64,000 nucleotides of DNA. Origin: Bradyrhizobium sp. JYMT SZCCT0428. GTDB lineage: Bacteria; Pseudomonadota; Alphaproteobacteria; Rhizobiales; Xanthobacteraceae. The notes beneath the pieces were generated by a model. It had not been told where the DNA came from, made no database searches, and saw nothing but the letters and a program-made list of their open reading frames with translations. Every line of letters begins with the position of its first letter. Position 1 is the first letter of the stretch. Location: positions 124,001 through 188,000 of the forward strand of contig NZ_JAFCLS010000009.1 of the NCBI RefSeq assembly GCF_018131075.1, given 5' to 3'. Below are positions 27,346-36,137 of this stretch, piece by piece. The translations under genes were made by a program, and so were the position numbers.

Positions 27346-28873
27346 GGTTACCCCGAAAGACGTGTTTCAGGCCAACCGCGACCGCGCAGCTCCCCTGCTC
27401 GCCAAGCTGAAAGACGAGGGCATCGGCCACATGATCGACGGCAAGGTGGTGCCGTCGATCTCAGGGCAAACTTTCGAGACCAGATCGCCGGTCGATGGCG
27501 CGGTGCTGGCTTCGGTTGCACGTGGCAAGGCTGATGATATCGACCGCGCCGCCACGGCGGCGTCGCAGGCATTCAAATCCTGGCGCGACATGCCGGCTGC
27601 GACGCGCAAGAAGCTGCTGCATCGCGTCGCTGACGCTATCGAAGACCGCGCCGACGATATCGCCGTGCTCGAATGCATCGATACCGGGCAGGCCCACCGC
27701 TTCATGGCCAAGGCGGCGATCCGCGCCGCCGAGAATTTCCGCTTCTTCGCCGACAGATGCGCGGAGGCCCGTGACGGACTCAGCACGCCGAGCGAGGAAC
27801 ACTGGAACATCTCGACGAGGGTGCCGATCGGCCCGGTCGGCGTCATCACGCCGTGGAACACACCGTTCATGCTCTCGACCTGGAAGATCGCGCCCGCGCT
27901 CGCCGCCGGCTGCACCGTCGTGCACAAGCCCGCGGAATGGTCGCCGGTGACGGCGGACCTCCTTGCAAAACTGGTAAAACAGGCCGGTGTGCCCGATGGG
28001 GTGCTCAACACCGTACACGGCATCGGCGAGGAGGCCGGCAAGGCGCTGACCGAGCATCCCGCCATCAAGGCAATTGGTTTCGTCGGCGAGAGTTCGACGG
28101 GCTCGGCGATCATGGCGCAAGGTGCGCCGACGCTGAAGCGCGTGCATTTCGAGCTCGGCGGCAAGAACCCCGTGATCGTGTTCGACGACGCTGATCTGGA
28201 CCGCGCGCTGGATGCGGTCGTCTTCATGATTTACTCGCTCAACGGTGAGCGTTGCACGTCGTCGAGCCGGCTGCTGGTCCAGCAGGGCATCGCCGAAAAA
28301 TTCATTGAGAAACTGACAGTGCGGGTCAAGGCGCTGAACGTCGGCCATCCCCTCGATCCCGTCACCGAGATCGGCCCGCTGATCCATGAGCGGCATCTTG
28401 CAAAAGTCTGCAGCTATTTCGAGGTCGCGCAGAAGGATGGCGCGACCATTGCGGTCGGCGGCAAGCCGCATGACGGTCCCGGCGGCGGGCATTATGTGCA
28501 GCCGACGCTGGTCACAGGCGCGCACGCCAAAATGCGTGTCGCGCAGGAAGAAGTGTTCGGGCCGTTCCTGACCGTGATTCCGTTCAAGGACGAGAAGGAC
28601 GCGATCGAAATCGCCAATGGCGTGCAGTACGGCCTCACCGGCTACGTCTGGACCGGCGACATGGGCCGCGCGCTGCGCGTCGCTGACGCACTGGAAGCCG
28701 GCATGATCTGGCTCAACTCCGAAAACGTTCGTCATCTGCCGACACCGTTCGGCGGCATGAAATCGTCCGGCATCGGCCGCGACGGCGGCGACTATTCGTT
28801 CGACTTCTACATGGAAACCAAACACGTCTCGCTGGCGCGCGGGACGCACAAGATTCAGAAACTGGGAATTTAG
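27338..28873 (+). CDS. hpaE: 5-carboxymethyl-2-hydroxymuconate semialdehyde dehydrogenase
   Basis: 511 residues. It is an NAD-dependent aldehyde dehydrogenase with all catalytic residues: Asn174 (TPWNTPFML), Glu272 (FELGGKNPVIVFDD) and nucleophile Cys306 (NGERCTSSSR). It oxidises the semialdehyde made by HpaD ring cleavage. The start lies inside the end of hpaF and uses GGTGGAGACGG as its ribosome-binding region. The 107 bp after its stop contain an inverted repeat (28881-28957), so hpaD follows at a wider spacing than the rest of the operon. Confidence 0.94.
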   Translation: MDKVTPKDVFQANRDRAAPLLAKLKDEGIGHMIDGKVVPSISGQTFETRSPVDGAVLASVARGKADDIDRAATAASQAFKSWRDMPAATRKKLLHRVADAIEDRADDIAVLECIDTGQAHRFMAKAAIRAAENFRFFADRCAEARDGLSTPSEEHWNISTRVPIGPVGVITPWNTPFMLSTWKIAPALAAGCTVVHKPAEWSPVTADLLAKLVKQAGVPDGVLNTVHGIGEEAGKALTEHPAIKAIGFVGESSTGSAIMAQGAPTLKRVHFELGGKNPVIVFDDADLDRALDAVVFMIYSLNGERCTSSSRLLVQQGIAEKFIEKLTVRVKALNVGHPLDPVTEIGPLIHERHLAKVCSYFEVAQKDGATIAVGGKPHDGPGGGHYVQPTLVTGAHAKMRVAQEEVFGPFLTVIPFKDEKDAIEIANGVQYGLTGYVWTGDMGRALRVADALEAGMIWLNSENVRHLPTPFGGMKSSGIGRDGGDYSFDFYMETKHVSLARGTHKIQKLGI

Positions 28874-28880
28874 GGATCAC

Positions 28881-28957
28881 CGTCATTCCGGGGCGCGGAG
28901 CGAACCCGGAATCTCGAGATTCCGGGTCTGGTGCTAACGCACCATCCCGGAATGACG
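28881..28957. repeat. Intergenic palindromic repeat, family C
   Basis: CGTCATTCCGGGGCGCGGAG opens and CATCCCGGAATGACG closes the element, with an inner inverted pair CGGAATCTCGAGATTCCG. It is inserted between hpaE and hpaD within the operon. A shorter relative stands at 32509-32550. The inner pair could form a hairpin and attenuate or stabilise the message between hpaE and hpaD. Confidence 0.8.
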
Positions 28958-28979
28958 AAGCCAATCAAGGAAACGCCTT

Positions 28980-29963
28980 ATGCCCGTACCTACACACATC
29001 TTCGATCCGCCGTTCAACATCATCCGCTCCAGCCACGCCGTGCTCGACGTGACGGATCTGAACGCCAGCAGCGAATTCTACGAAAAGACCGTCGGCCTCC
29101 ATGTCGAGGACCGCGACGACAAGGCGGTCTATTTGCGCGGCGCCGAGGAGCATCAGCATCACTCGCTGGTGCTGCGCAAGGCGCACGCGGCGGCGTGCAA
29201 CCGCCTCGGCTTCAAGGTCGGCAATGACGGCGATCTCGACAAGGCGGCCAGCTTCTTTTCCGAGAACGGCATCACCTATGCCTTCGCCGAGCAGCCGTTC
29301 CAGGGCCGCACGCTGCACTTCACCGATCCCTTCGGCTTCCAGATCGAACTCTATGCAACGATGGAGAAGCGCCCGCATCTGCTGCGGCGCTACGACCTTT
29401 ACAAGGGCTGCCATCCGCAGCGGCTCGATCACTTCAACGTCTTCGCCGCCGAAGTTCAAGGCACCGTCGATTTCTATGCGCGGCTCGGTTTCCGGCTAAC
29501 CGAATATGGCGAGGAGGACGGGCCGAACGGCCGCATCGCCGCAGCCTGGATGCACCGCAAGGGCAACGTGCACGATTTTGCGATTACCAACGGCAAGGGC
29601 CCTCGCCTGCACCATTTTGCTTACTGGGTGCCGACGGCGATGAACGTGCTGCATCTCTGCGATGTGATGGCGTCCAGCGGCTTCTTGAAGAACATCGAGC
29701 GCGGCCCCGGCCGCCACGGCATTTCGAACGCGTTCTTCCTCTATATCCGCGACCCCGACGGCCATCGGCTCGAACTCTACACCAGCGACTATTTCACCGG
29801 CGATCACGACCATGAGCCGCTGCGCTGGTCGCTGAAGGACCCGCGCCGGCAAACGCTGTGGGGCGCACCGGCGCCGCGCTCCTGGTTCGAGCAGGGCTCG
29901 CCGTTCACGGGGCAAGCGGTGCGCGAACCGGCGTTCGTCGCCGACGTCACGATTGCAGATTAG
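28980..29963 (+). CDS. hpaD: 3,4-dihydroxyphenylacetate 2,3-dioxygenase (extradiol, VOC type)
   Basis: 327 residues. It opens the homoprotocatechuate ring between C2 and C3 to give 5-carboxymethyl-2-hydroxymuconate semialdehyde. There are two VOC modules: an N-terminal non-catalytic copy and a C-terminal copy with metal ligands His151 (QRLDHFNVF), His211 or His212 (RLHHFAYW) and Glu265 (HRLELYTSDY), the 2-His-1-carboxylate set of the HPCD family. This differs from enteric HpaD, which belongs to the unrelated LigB type; the VOC type is the Brevibacterium/Arthrobacter kind. AAGGAAA precedes the start. Fe(II) or Mn(II) as metal cannot be told apart from sequence. Confidence 0.93.
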   Translation: MPVPTHIFDPPFNIIRSSHAVLDVTDLNASSEFYEKTVGLHVEDRDDKAVYLRGAEEHQHHSLVLRKAHAAACNRLGFKVGNDGDLDKAASFFSENGITYAFAEQPFQGRTLHFTDPFGFQIELYATMEKRPHLLRRYDLYKGCHPQRLDHFNVFAAEVQGTVDFYARLGFRLTEYGEEDGPNGRIAAAWMHRKGNVHDFAITNGKGPRLHHFAYWVPTAMNVLHLCDVMASSGFLKNIERGPGRHGISNAFFLYIRDPDGHRLELYTSDYFTGDHDHEPLRWSLKDPRRQTLWGAPAPRSWFEQGSPFTGQAVREPAFVADVTIAD

Positions 29964-29972
29964 GACGCCCAG

Positions 29973-30842
29973 ATGACCTCACCTCGCCTCGCGACCTATT
30001 CGATCGGCGGCGTCACCAGATACGGCGCCGTCACCGACACCGGTATCGTCGATCTCTTCGCCCGCTTCGGACAGGAATATCCGACGCTGCGCGAAGCCAT
30101 TGCCGCCGGTGCGCTGATGAAGCTTTCCGAGGACGCCGCAAAGCGCTCGCCGGACAATGCGCTCGACGCCATCACCTGGCAGCCGCCGATCCCGGCGCCG
30201 GAAAAGATCATCTGCATCGGCGTGAACTATCCGGATCGCAACGCCGAGTACAAGGACGGTCAGGACGCGCCGAAATTTCCCAGCATGTTCATGCGCACGC
30301 CGCGTTCCTTTGTCGGCCACAACGCGCCGCTGGTGCGTCCGCGCGCGTCGGCGCAGCTTGATTACGAGGGCGAACTGGTGCTGGTGATAGGCAAGGCCGG
30401 CCGCCACATCAAAGAGAGCGACGCGCTGGATCACATCGCCGCGGTGACGCTCTGCAATGAGGGCACGATCCGCGACTGGGTGCGGCACGCCAAATTCAAC
30501 GTCACCCAGGGCAAGAACTTTGATTCCACCGGCAGTCTCGGCCCGTGGCTGGTTCCCTACACCAGCGAAGCACAAATTGCGGATATCCGCCTGACCACAA
30601 AGGTCAACGGCGATACGCGGCAGGACGACCGCACCTCGCGGCTGATCTTCGGCTTCCGCTATCTCCTCAACTACATCTCGACCTTCACCACGCTGGTGCC
30701 CGGCGACGTCATCGTGACGGGAACTCCGACGGGCGCCGGTGCACGCTTCGATCCGCCGCGCTACCTCAAGCCCGGCGACGTTATCGAGGTCGAAGCCGAA
30801 GGCGTCGGCGTGCTGCGCAATGGTGTGGCCGACGAAGCCTGA
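29973..30842 (+). CDS. hpaG: Fumarylacetoacetate hydrolase-family protein, likely HpaG decarboxylase/isomerase
   Basis: 289 residues with one FAH catalytic domain: ICIGVNYPDRNAEYKDGQDAPKFPSMFMRTP, then DYEGELVLVIGKAGRHI (metal-binding acidic residues), FNVTQGKNFDSTGSLGPWLVPYTSEAQIADI and VIVTGTPTGAGARFDPPRYLKPGDVIEVEAEGVG. Enteric HpaG is a double-domain enzyme of about 430 residues; here there is a single domain, which may do both the decarboxylase and isomerase steps as a homo-oligomer. It starts 9 bp after hpaD. The call is by operon context, since FAH proteins are not easily told apart by sequence. Confidence 0.8.
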   Translation: MTSPRLATYSIGGVTRYGAVTDTGIVDLFARFGQEYPTLREAIAAGALMKLSEDAAKRSPDNALDAITWQPPIPAPEKIICIGVNYPDRNAEYKDGQDAPKFPSMFMRTPRSFVGHNAPLVRPRASAQLDYEGELVLVIGKAGRHIKESDALDHIAAVTLCNEGTIRDWVRHAKFNVTQGKNFDSTGSLGPWLVPYTSEAQIADIRLTTKVNGDTRQDDRTSRLIFGFRYLLNYISTFTTLVPGDVIVTGTPTGAGARFDPPRYLKPGDVIEVEAEGVGVLRNGVADEA

Positions 30843-30870
30843 TCAATCCTTGCAATGATGGAACAGTGAC

Positions 30871-32499
30871 ATGACTTCAACATCCGGCGGCGAAGCGATC
30901 GTCAACGGCCTCGTCGCGCACGGCGTCGATACCGTGTTCGGCCTGCCCGGCGCGCAGGTCTATGGGCTGTTCGACGCCTTCCATCAGGCACAGTTGAAAG
31001 TGATCGGCGCGCGGCACGAGCAGGCTTGCGGCTATATGGCCTTTGGCTATGCGCGTGCCAGCGGCAAGCCCGGCGTGTTCAGCGTGGTCCCCGGCCCCGG
31101 CGTGCTCAACGCCAGCGCGGCGCTGCTCACGGCGTTCGGTTGTAACGAGCCGGTGTTGTGCCTGACCGGTCAGGTGCCGACGGCGTTTCTCGGCAAGGGC
31201 CGCGGCCATCTGCACGAGATGCCGGACCAGCTCGCAACGCTGCGAACTTTCGTCAAATGGGCTGATAGAATCGAATATCCCGACGACGCGCCGGCAAAGG
31301 TCTCGCGCGCGTTCCAGGAAATGCAGTCGGGGCGCCGCGGCCCGGTGTCGCTCGAAATGCCGTGGGACGTGTTCACGCAGCGTGCGCAGGTCGGCAGTTC
31401 AAAACCGTTCGATCCCTTCCCGGCCCCGCAGCCTGACCCTGATCGTATCAAGGCGGCGGCGGCGCTGGTATCCGGCAGCAAGCGGCCGATGATCTTTGTC
31501 GGCAGCGGCGCGATCCACGCACGCGAGGAAATCCTCGAACTCGCCGAAATGATCGATGCGCCTGTGGTGGCGTTCCGCAGCGGACGCGGCATCGTCTCCA
31601 ATGCGCATGAACTCGGGCTGACGATGGCGGCGGCCTACAAGCTGTGGCCGCAGACCGATTTGATGATCGGAATCGGGACGCGCATGGAATTGCCGGCATC
31701 GGGATTCCGCTGGCCGTTCCAGCCGGCCGGCCTGAAGTCCATCCGTATCGATATCGATCCGTCGGAAATGCGGCGGCTGACGCCGGACGCCGCCGTGGTC
31801 GCCGACGCCAGGGCCGGCACCGCCGATCTGGTCGCCGCGGTGAAGAAGGCCGGTTACAGCAGGACCAGCGGACGGCGTTCCGCGATCCGTGAAGCTACCG
31901 CTGCCGCGCATCGGGAGATCCAGAAGGTTCAGCCGCAGATGGCGTATCTGAACATCCTGCGCGAGGTGCTGCCGGCGAACGCCATCGTCACCGACGAGCT
32001 GTCGCAGGTCGGCTTTGCCTCCTGGTACGGTTTTCCGATCTACGAGCCGCGCACCTTCATTACCTCGGGCTATCAGGGCACGCTCGGTTCGGGATTCCCG
32101 ACCGCGCTCGGCGCCAAGGTCGCGCATCCGGACCGGCCGGTGGTCGCGATCACGGGCGACGGCGGCTTCATGTTCGGCGTGCAGGAGCTGTCGACCGCCG
32201 TGCAGTTCAAGATCGGCGTGGTGACGCTGGTCTTCAACAACAACGCCTACGGCAATGTGCGGCGCGACCAGCGCGAACGCTTCGACGGCCGCGTGGTGGC
32301 GTCCGATCTGGTCAATCCGGATTTCGTCAAGCTCGCGGAATCCTTCGGCGTCGGCGCCGCGCGCGTGACCTCGCCCGATCGTTTCCGCGCCGCGCTGGAA
32401 AAGGCGCTGGCCGATGGCGGGCCTTATGTGATTTCGGTGGAAGTGCCGACGGATTCGGAAGTCAGCCCGTGGACATTTATCCATCCGGCGAAGCCGTGA
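30871..32499 (+). CDS. Thiamine-diphosphate-dependent enzyme (acetolactate synthase/decarboxylase-like)
   Basis: 542 residues with the three-domain TPP layout: pyrimidine-binding domain with catalytic Glu in ARHEQACGYMAFGYARASG, a central domain, and a PP-binding domain with the GDG...NN signature (ITGDGGFMFGVQELSTAVQF to VFNNNAYGN). It is 28 bp after hpaG on the same strand, so probably co-transcribed, although TPP enzymes are not part of the textbook homoprotocatechuate route. It may decarboxylate a 2-oxo acid (an arylpyruvate entering the pathway, or a pyruvate-derived product leaving it). No regulatory subunit gene of true acetolactate synthase is adjacent. The substrate is unknown. Confidence 0.88.
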   Translation: MTSTSGGEAIVNGLVAHGVDTVFGLPGAQVYGLFDAFHQAQLKVIGARHEQACGYMAFGYARASGKPGVFSVVPGPGVLNASAALLTAFGCNEPVLCLTGQVPTAFLGKGRGHLHEMPDQLATLRTFVKWADRIEYPDDAPAKVSRAFQEMQSGRRGPVSLEMPWDVFTQRAQVGSSKPFDPFPAPQPDPDRIKAAAALVSGSKRPMIFVGSGAIHAREEILELAEMIDAPVVAFRSGRGIVSNAHELGLTMAAAYKLWPQTDLMIGIGTRMELPASGFRWPFQPAGLKSIRIDIDPSEMRRLTPDAAVVADARAGTADLVAAVKKAGYSRTSGRRSAIREATAAAHREIQKVQPQMAYLNILREVLPANAIVTDELSQVGFASWYGFPIYEPRTFITSGYQGTLGSGFPTALGAKVAHPDRPVVAITGDGGFMFGVQELSTAVQFKIGVVTLVFNNNAYGNVRRDQRERFDGRVVASDLVNPDFVKLAESFGVGAARVTSPDRFRAALEKALADGGPYVISVEVPTDSEVSPWTFIHPAKP

Positions 32500-32508
32500 T
32501 TTTTTCAC

Positions 32509-32550
32509 TGTCATTCCGGGGCGGCGCGAAGCGACGAACCCGGAATGACT
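32509..32550. repeat. Intergenic palindromic repeat, family C (short copy)
   Basis: GTCATTCCGGGGCGGCGCG pairs with CCCGGAATGACT across a short loop, matching the arms of the element at 28881. It lies between the convergent TPP-enzyme and MFS genes and could act as a bidirectional terminator. Confidence 0.75.
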
Positions 32551-32551
32551 G

Positions 32552-33790
32552 TTAAACTCTCCGCTCCTGCAGGCCGCGCTGCATTCGCGACGCCGCGATC
32601 ACCAACAGGCCCGCCCCCGCGACCGCCCAGCAGGCCACCGGCGCCCAGTGCAACAGCGGCGCGTATTCCGGCAGCTTTTGCAGGCCGCCGGCGACCGCCG
32701 CCATCCGCGCAAAGGTCGCCAGCGCCAGCGCCGAAAACATCAGCCCGATCACCTTGCCCTCGGCGCCGGTGTCGCCGATCGCCAGCGCCGCCGATACCGC
32801 GCTCATCAGCATGCAACCCCAGGCCGCACCCGCCACGAACTGCGCGACAATAAGGACGTTGAGGCTGGCGGACAGCTCGGCAGTGAGCACCGCCAGCGCA
32901 CCGAACAGGCCGGCCGCGCCGATCACGACCAGCCCGCCGCGGTGCTTGACCACGACGCTCGCCGGAAACATCGCGATGTTAAAGCCGATCCAGAACACCG
33001 GCAGCAGCCACTGCAACTGATCTTGCGTTGTGAAACGCAGGAAGAACGACGAGCTGTTGAGGCTGAAGTGCAGTTGATAGCCGAGCGACAGGATCACCAT
33101 CGACGCGATGAAGAACATCGGGATCGTGCCGAGCGCTTTGGCTGGGACCGCCTTCTCGCTCGGGGCAGGCGCTTGCGCCGCAGCGTCGCGCTCGACCTTC
33201 GACAGCGCCAGCGTGGTGAGCAGCAGGACGACGCCCGAAATCAGGAACGGTAGCCGCGGATCGTGGTTGCGCAGCACCGTGCCGAGATAGGGCGAGATCG
33301 CGCCGGCCAGGCCGTAACCCGGCATCGCCAGCGCCGCCAGCAACGGCACCTGTGACCGCGCGCGATGCTTGCCGAGCAGCGTCAGCGGCGGTGCACGCAA
33401 CGCCGACGAGGTCACGACCCAGATCACGATCAGCACGATGAACCAGGCCTGCGCGCCCGGACCCGTGCCGGCCACGAACGGCAACGCCACGAACGCCGCG
33501 CAGGAGATCGCGGTCAGGATGCCGACGAAGACGCCGAGCCGGCCGATAAAGGGTGCGATCTTGTCGGCCGCAATTCCCATCGCGGTGTCGGTGATGGTGA
33601 AGATCGCCTGATCGAGCATCAGGATGAAGATCACCATGCCGGGTGCGATCCCGACCTGCGCTGCAAGCTTCGGCAGATAGATGACGTAAGTGGTCCAGCC
33701 CAGCGTGAAGATCAGTTGCAGCACGGCCAGATAGATGCCGGTGCGGCTGGCGCCCCCGCCGCTGCCGGCCTTGACGTCTGTGCTGCTCAT
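32552..33790 (-). CDS. Major facilitator superfamily transporter
   Basis: 412 residues, about 12 membrane helices in two halves, with typical MFS loops (IAADKIAPFIGRLGVF after helix 2; a hydrophilic central loop near 195-215). The start at 33790 (MSSTDVK) has GGGGAGCG just upstream; an ATG 27 nt earlier lies in the ribosome-binding region itself. It is convergent with the hpa operon. Uptake of an aromatic acid would make sense by position but is not shown by sequence. The family resembles the drug/metabolite porters rather than the aromatic-acid:H+ symporters (no clear DGxD motif seen). Confidence 0.85.
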   Translation of the reverse strand: MSSTDVKAGSGGGASRTGIYLAVLQLIFTLGWTTYVIYLPKLAAQVGIAPGMVIFILMLDQAIFTITDTAMGIAADKIAPFIGRLGVFVGILTAISCAAFVALPFVAGTGPGAQAWFIVLIVIWVVTSSALRAPPLTLLGKHRARSQVPLLAALAMPGYGLAGAISPYLGTVLRNHDPRLPFLISGVVLLLTTLALSKVERDAAAQAPAPSEKAVPAKALGTIPMFFIASMVILSLGYQLHFSLNSSSFFLRFTTQDQLQWLLPVFWIGFNIAMFPASVVVKHRGGLVVIGAAGLFGALAVLTAELSASLNVLIVAQFVAGAAWGCMLMSAVSAALAIGDTGAEGKVIGLMFSALALATFARMAAVAGGLQKLPEYAPLLHWAPVACWAVAGAGLLVIAASRMQRGLQERRV

Positions 33791-33857
33791 GTCTCGCTCC
33801 CCGCCCGGGGAGAGCATAGACCAGACGAAACTTCAATGGGAAGCGGTTAGCCTACAG

Positions 33858-34523
33858 TCAGCGCGCTTTTCGAAAAGTCAGATTGATGCGCTGGCGGCCC
33901 AACACGGCGTGCTCAGCGTCGGCCAGCGGCGCCACGCCGTGAAAGAACAGCCGCGACGGCCCGCCCCAGACCACGACGTCGCCATGCACCAGCCGAAACC
34001 GGGCCGGCTTGTCGCTGCGTTTCAATCCGCCGAACAGGAAGATCGCCGGTATCCCGAGCGACACCGAGACGATCGGCGCGGCAAAATCCTGCTCGTCCTT
34101 GTCCTGATGCAGCGACATGCGGGCGCCCGGTTCGTAGCGGTTGATCAGGCAGGCATCCGGCGAAAAGTTTTCGAAGCCGCCCTCGGTCGCCGCTTCGGCG
34201 GCCAGTTCGCGAAACACCGCGGGCATTGCCGGCCACGGCTGGCCGGAATCGGGATCGACGCCGTCATAACGATAACCGGTGCGGTCGGTGACCCATCCGG
34301 CATTGCCGCAATTGGTCATCGCCACCGACATCTGATGGCCGCCTGGCGTCGACATATGGCGGAACGGCGCCTCTGCCACGATCGCGCGCAGCGCCGGAAT
34401 CAGTTCGGCTTCAAAGCGCAGCGCGAAACCGCGCAGCAGCACGGCGCCATCGGCCATCGCTTCCCGCGACGACTGCACATCGGCGATGGCGTCGAACAAA
34501 TCCGTAGTCAATTCGCTTGGCAC
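33858..34523 (-). CDS. alkB: AlkB-type 2-oxoglutarate/Fe(II) DNA-alkylation dioxygenase
   Basis: 221 residues, the length of Escherichia coli AlkB. The iron ligands are His139 and Asp141 (SLHQDKDEQDF) and His195 (FFHGVAPL); the 2-oxoglutarate arginine pair is Arg212 and Arg218 (QRINLTFRK). The nucleotide-recognition lid segments and RYEPGARMS are present. It removes 1-methyladenine and 3-methylcytosine from DNA or RNA by oxidative demethylation. It begins at GTG 34523, 17 bp after a second 2OG-oxygenase gene on the same strand; the pair is probably co-transcribed. No ada gene is in view. Confidence 0.93.
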   Translation of the reverse strand: MPSELTTDLFDAIADVQSSREAMADGAVLLRGFALRFEAELIPALRAIVAEAPFRHMSTPGGHQMSVAMTNCGNAGWVTDRTGYRYDGVDPDSGQPWPAMPAVFRELAAEAATEGGFENFSPDACLINRYEPGARMSLHQDKDEQDFAAPIVSVSLGIPAIFLFGGLKRSDKPARFRLVHGDVVVWGGPSRLFFHGVAPLADAEHAVLGRQRINLTFRKAR

Positions 34524-34540
34524 TCACATGGCGTGGTGAA

Positions 34541-35287
34541 CTACTTGGCGTCGTGAAAGATCACGCCGACGGTATGACGGTGGCCGGAACGGATCTGGCT
34601 GACGCCGTGGCGCAGATTAACGCGATAGAACCCGCGCGTCCCCTGCACCGGGCGGTGATGCACAGCAAATGCCACCGCATCGCCCTGTGTGAGCGGAACC
34701 ACCTCGGGCCGCGACTGCATCCGCGGCCGTTGCTCGGTCAGCACGAATTCACCGCCGGTAAAATCGCGGCCGGGTTCCGAGAGCAGGATCGCGACCTGCA
34801 GCGGGAACACATGCTCGCCATAGAGATCCTGGTGCAGGCAATTGTAGTCGCCGGGCCCATATTGCAGCAGCAGCGGCGTCGGCCGAATTTGCCCCGCGTC
34901 ATGGCAGCGCTTCAGGAATGCCTGATGCGCCAGCGGATAGCGGATATCTATCCCCATCGTCTGGTTCCAGCGATTGGCAATGCCGCACAGCCGCGCATAC
35001 AGCGCCGGGCGCAGTTCCGCGATCAGGTCGGGCAGCGGATAGGAAAAATATTTGTATTCGCCGCGTCCAAAACCGTGACGCCCCATCACGATGCGGCTGC
35101 GGAATTGGCTGTCGTCAGGATAAAGCGCCGCGATCGCCCGGCATTCGTCCGGCGCCAGCAATCCCTTCAGCACGGCGCAGCCCTGCCCGTCGAGATCGGC
35201 CGTCACCTGCGTCCAGTCGATGGCATCGACCCGGGCAGCGATGTCGGGGGATGCGTGGCGATCGGTGGTTTTTGCGGTTGCTTTCAT
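34541..35287 (-). CDS. 2OG-Fe(II) oxygenase (prolyl-4-hydroxylase-like, COG3826 type)
   Basis: 248 residues from the ATG at 35287 (MKATAKTTD). The frame stays open for 59 further codons upstream, but this extension is the translation of the palindromic repeat at 35349-35427 and is not protein. Family landmarks: GQGCAVLKGLLAPDECRAIAALY, iron ligands in NCLHQDLYGEHVFPLQVAILLS (H-x-D) and a distal His/Arg region RGFYRVNLRHGVSQIRSGHRHTVGVIFHDAK. It is located upstream of alkB with a 17-bp gap. The function is unknown; the pairing suggests a nucleic-acid or protein repair role. Confidence 0.88.
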   Translation of the reverse strand: MKATAKTTDRHASPDIAARVDAIDWTQVTADLDGQGCAVLKGLLAPDECRAIAALYPDDSQFRSRIVMGRHGFGRGEYKYFSYPLPDLIAELRPALYARLCGIANRWNQTMGIDIRYPLAHQAFLKRCHDAGQIRPTPLLLQYGPGDYNCLHQDLYGEHVFPLQVAILLSEPGRDFTGGEFVLTEQRPRMQSRPEVVPLTQGDAVAFAVHHRPVQGTRGFYRVNLRHGVSQIRSGHRHTVGVIFHDAK

Positions 35288-35348
35288 GGCGGGCAGTTTC
35301 GCAAGTCCCGTTGTACCGGGCCACCCGATTTCCGATAACTCCATCCCC

Positions 35349-35427
35349 GTCATTGCGAGCGCAGCGAAGCAATCCATCCCGTCGCGCGAAGAAAAGAATG
35401 GATTGCTTCGCTGCGCTCGCAATGACG
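35349..35427. repeat. Intergenic palindromic repeat, family D (near-perfect inverted repeat)
   Basis: GTCATTGCGAGCGCAGCGAA plus GCAATCCAT is mirrored exactly by ATGGATTGC plus TTCGCTGCGCTCGCAATGAC, with about 20 bp between. Arms are nearly 30 bp. It lies between the DUF2848 gene end and the oxygenase start. Read through, it yields spurious peptide such as LRAQRSNPFFSSRDGMDCFA, a known nuisance in gene calling. Confidence 0.9.
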
Positions 35428-35441
35428 AAAAAGGCGGCAGT

Positions 35442-36137
35442 CTATCCCAGCACCGGCAACGCAATCACATCATAGCCGTGACCGATCTTTCGCTTCAGCA
35501 CCGGGTCTTCCAGTTCGAATTCGAACCGGCTTGCCGGGCGGATGCCGCCTTTGGCGGCAAAAGTGCCACCGAACATCGCGCAGCCGTCCGGCAGCCCTTT
35601 GCCGGCAAAGCCACGGTCGATCAGGTCCTTGACCGGCAGCATGCCATCGAGCGTGCCCACCTGATACAGCACCTTCTTGCCGTCGATGACGGCCCAGGAG
35701 CGCAGGATCATCTGGTCCCAGTGACCGATGACATCTTCCAGCTCCCACAGCACGGAGGCCATCGGCTTGTCGCACATCTGCTTGGAAACCGTGACGCTGT
35801 AGGCTTCCACCTTGCGATCGGTATGGTCGGAGCCGCAGCCGACAAGGATACGGCCCTGCCAGCCGATCAGCACGAACTCGACCTCGCCGCTGGAATCGCC
35901 ACCGCTGACTTCGATGCTGTCAGTGGTGGTGATCCGGCACGCGGAGACACGGTAGTAGATCGGCGTCGAGGCCGGCCGCGCGATGCCGATCGCTTCCAAC
36001 TCGGCAATGTGCTTGTCGCGCGCCACCGGATCGCGCCCGGTCCAGCCGGCAATCACGGCCTGATCGATCGCCAGCGTCAGCGGCGTCGGCGCGCCCTTGT
36101 CTTGAACAGTAAAGGTAAGATCAACCACGGATGCCAT
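35442..36137 (-). CDS. DUF2848 family protein (FAH-superfamily-like)
   Basis: 231 residues. The start at 36137 (MASVVDLTF) overlaps the amidase stop at 36121 by 17 nt. The protein matches the DUF2848 look: STPIYYRVSACRITTTDSIEVSGGDSSGEVEFVLIG, VGCGSDHTDRKVEAYSVTVSKQMCDKP, then GAMFGG-like PDGCAMFGGTFAAKGGIRPASRFEFELEDPVL. The family is distantly related to fumarylacetoacetate hydrolases and has no assigned reaction. It is the last gene of the AtuA/amidase operon, so it probably acts on the same unknown substrate. Confidence 0.85.
   Translation of the reverse strand: MASVVDLTFTVQDKGAPTPLTLAIDQAVIAGWTGRDPVARDKHIAELEAIGIARPASTPIYYRVSACRITTTDSIEVSGGDSSGEVEFVLIGWQGRILVGCGSDHTDRKVEAYSVTVSKQMCDKPMASVLWELEDVIGHWDQMILRSWAVIDGKKVLYQVGTLDGMLPVKDLIDRGFAGKGLPDGCAMFGGTFAAKGGIRPASRFEFELEDPVLKRKIGHGYDVIALPVLG

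Noticed and set aside
33113..33850. Plus-strand frames opposite the MFS gene
   Set aside because: No ribosome-binding site; composition is that of antisense reading.
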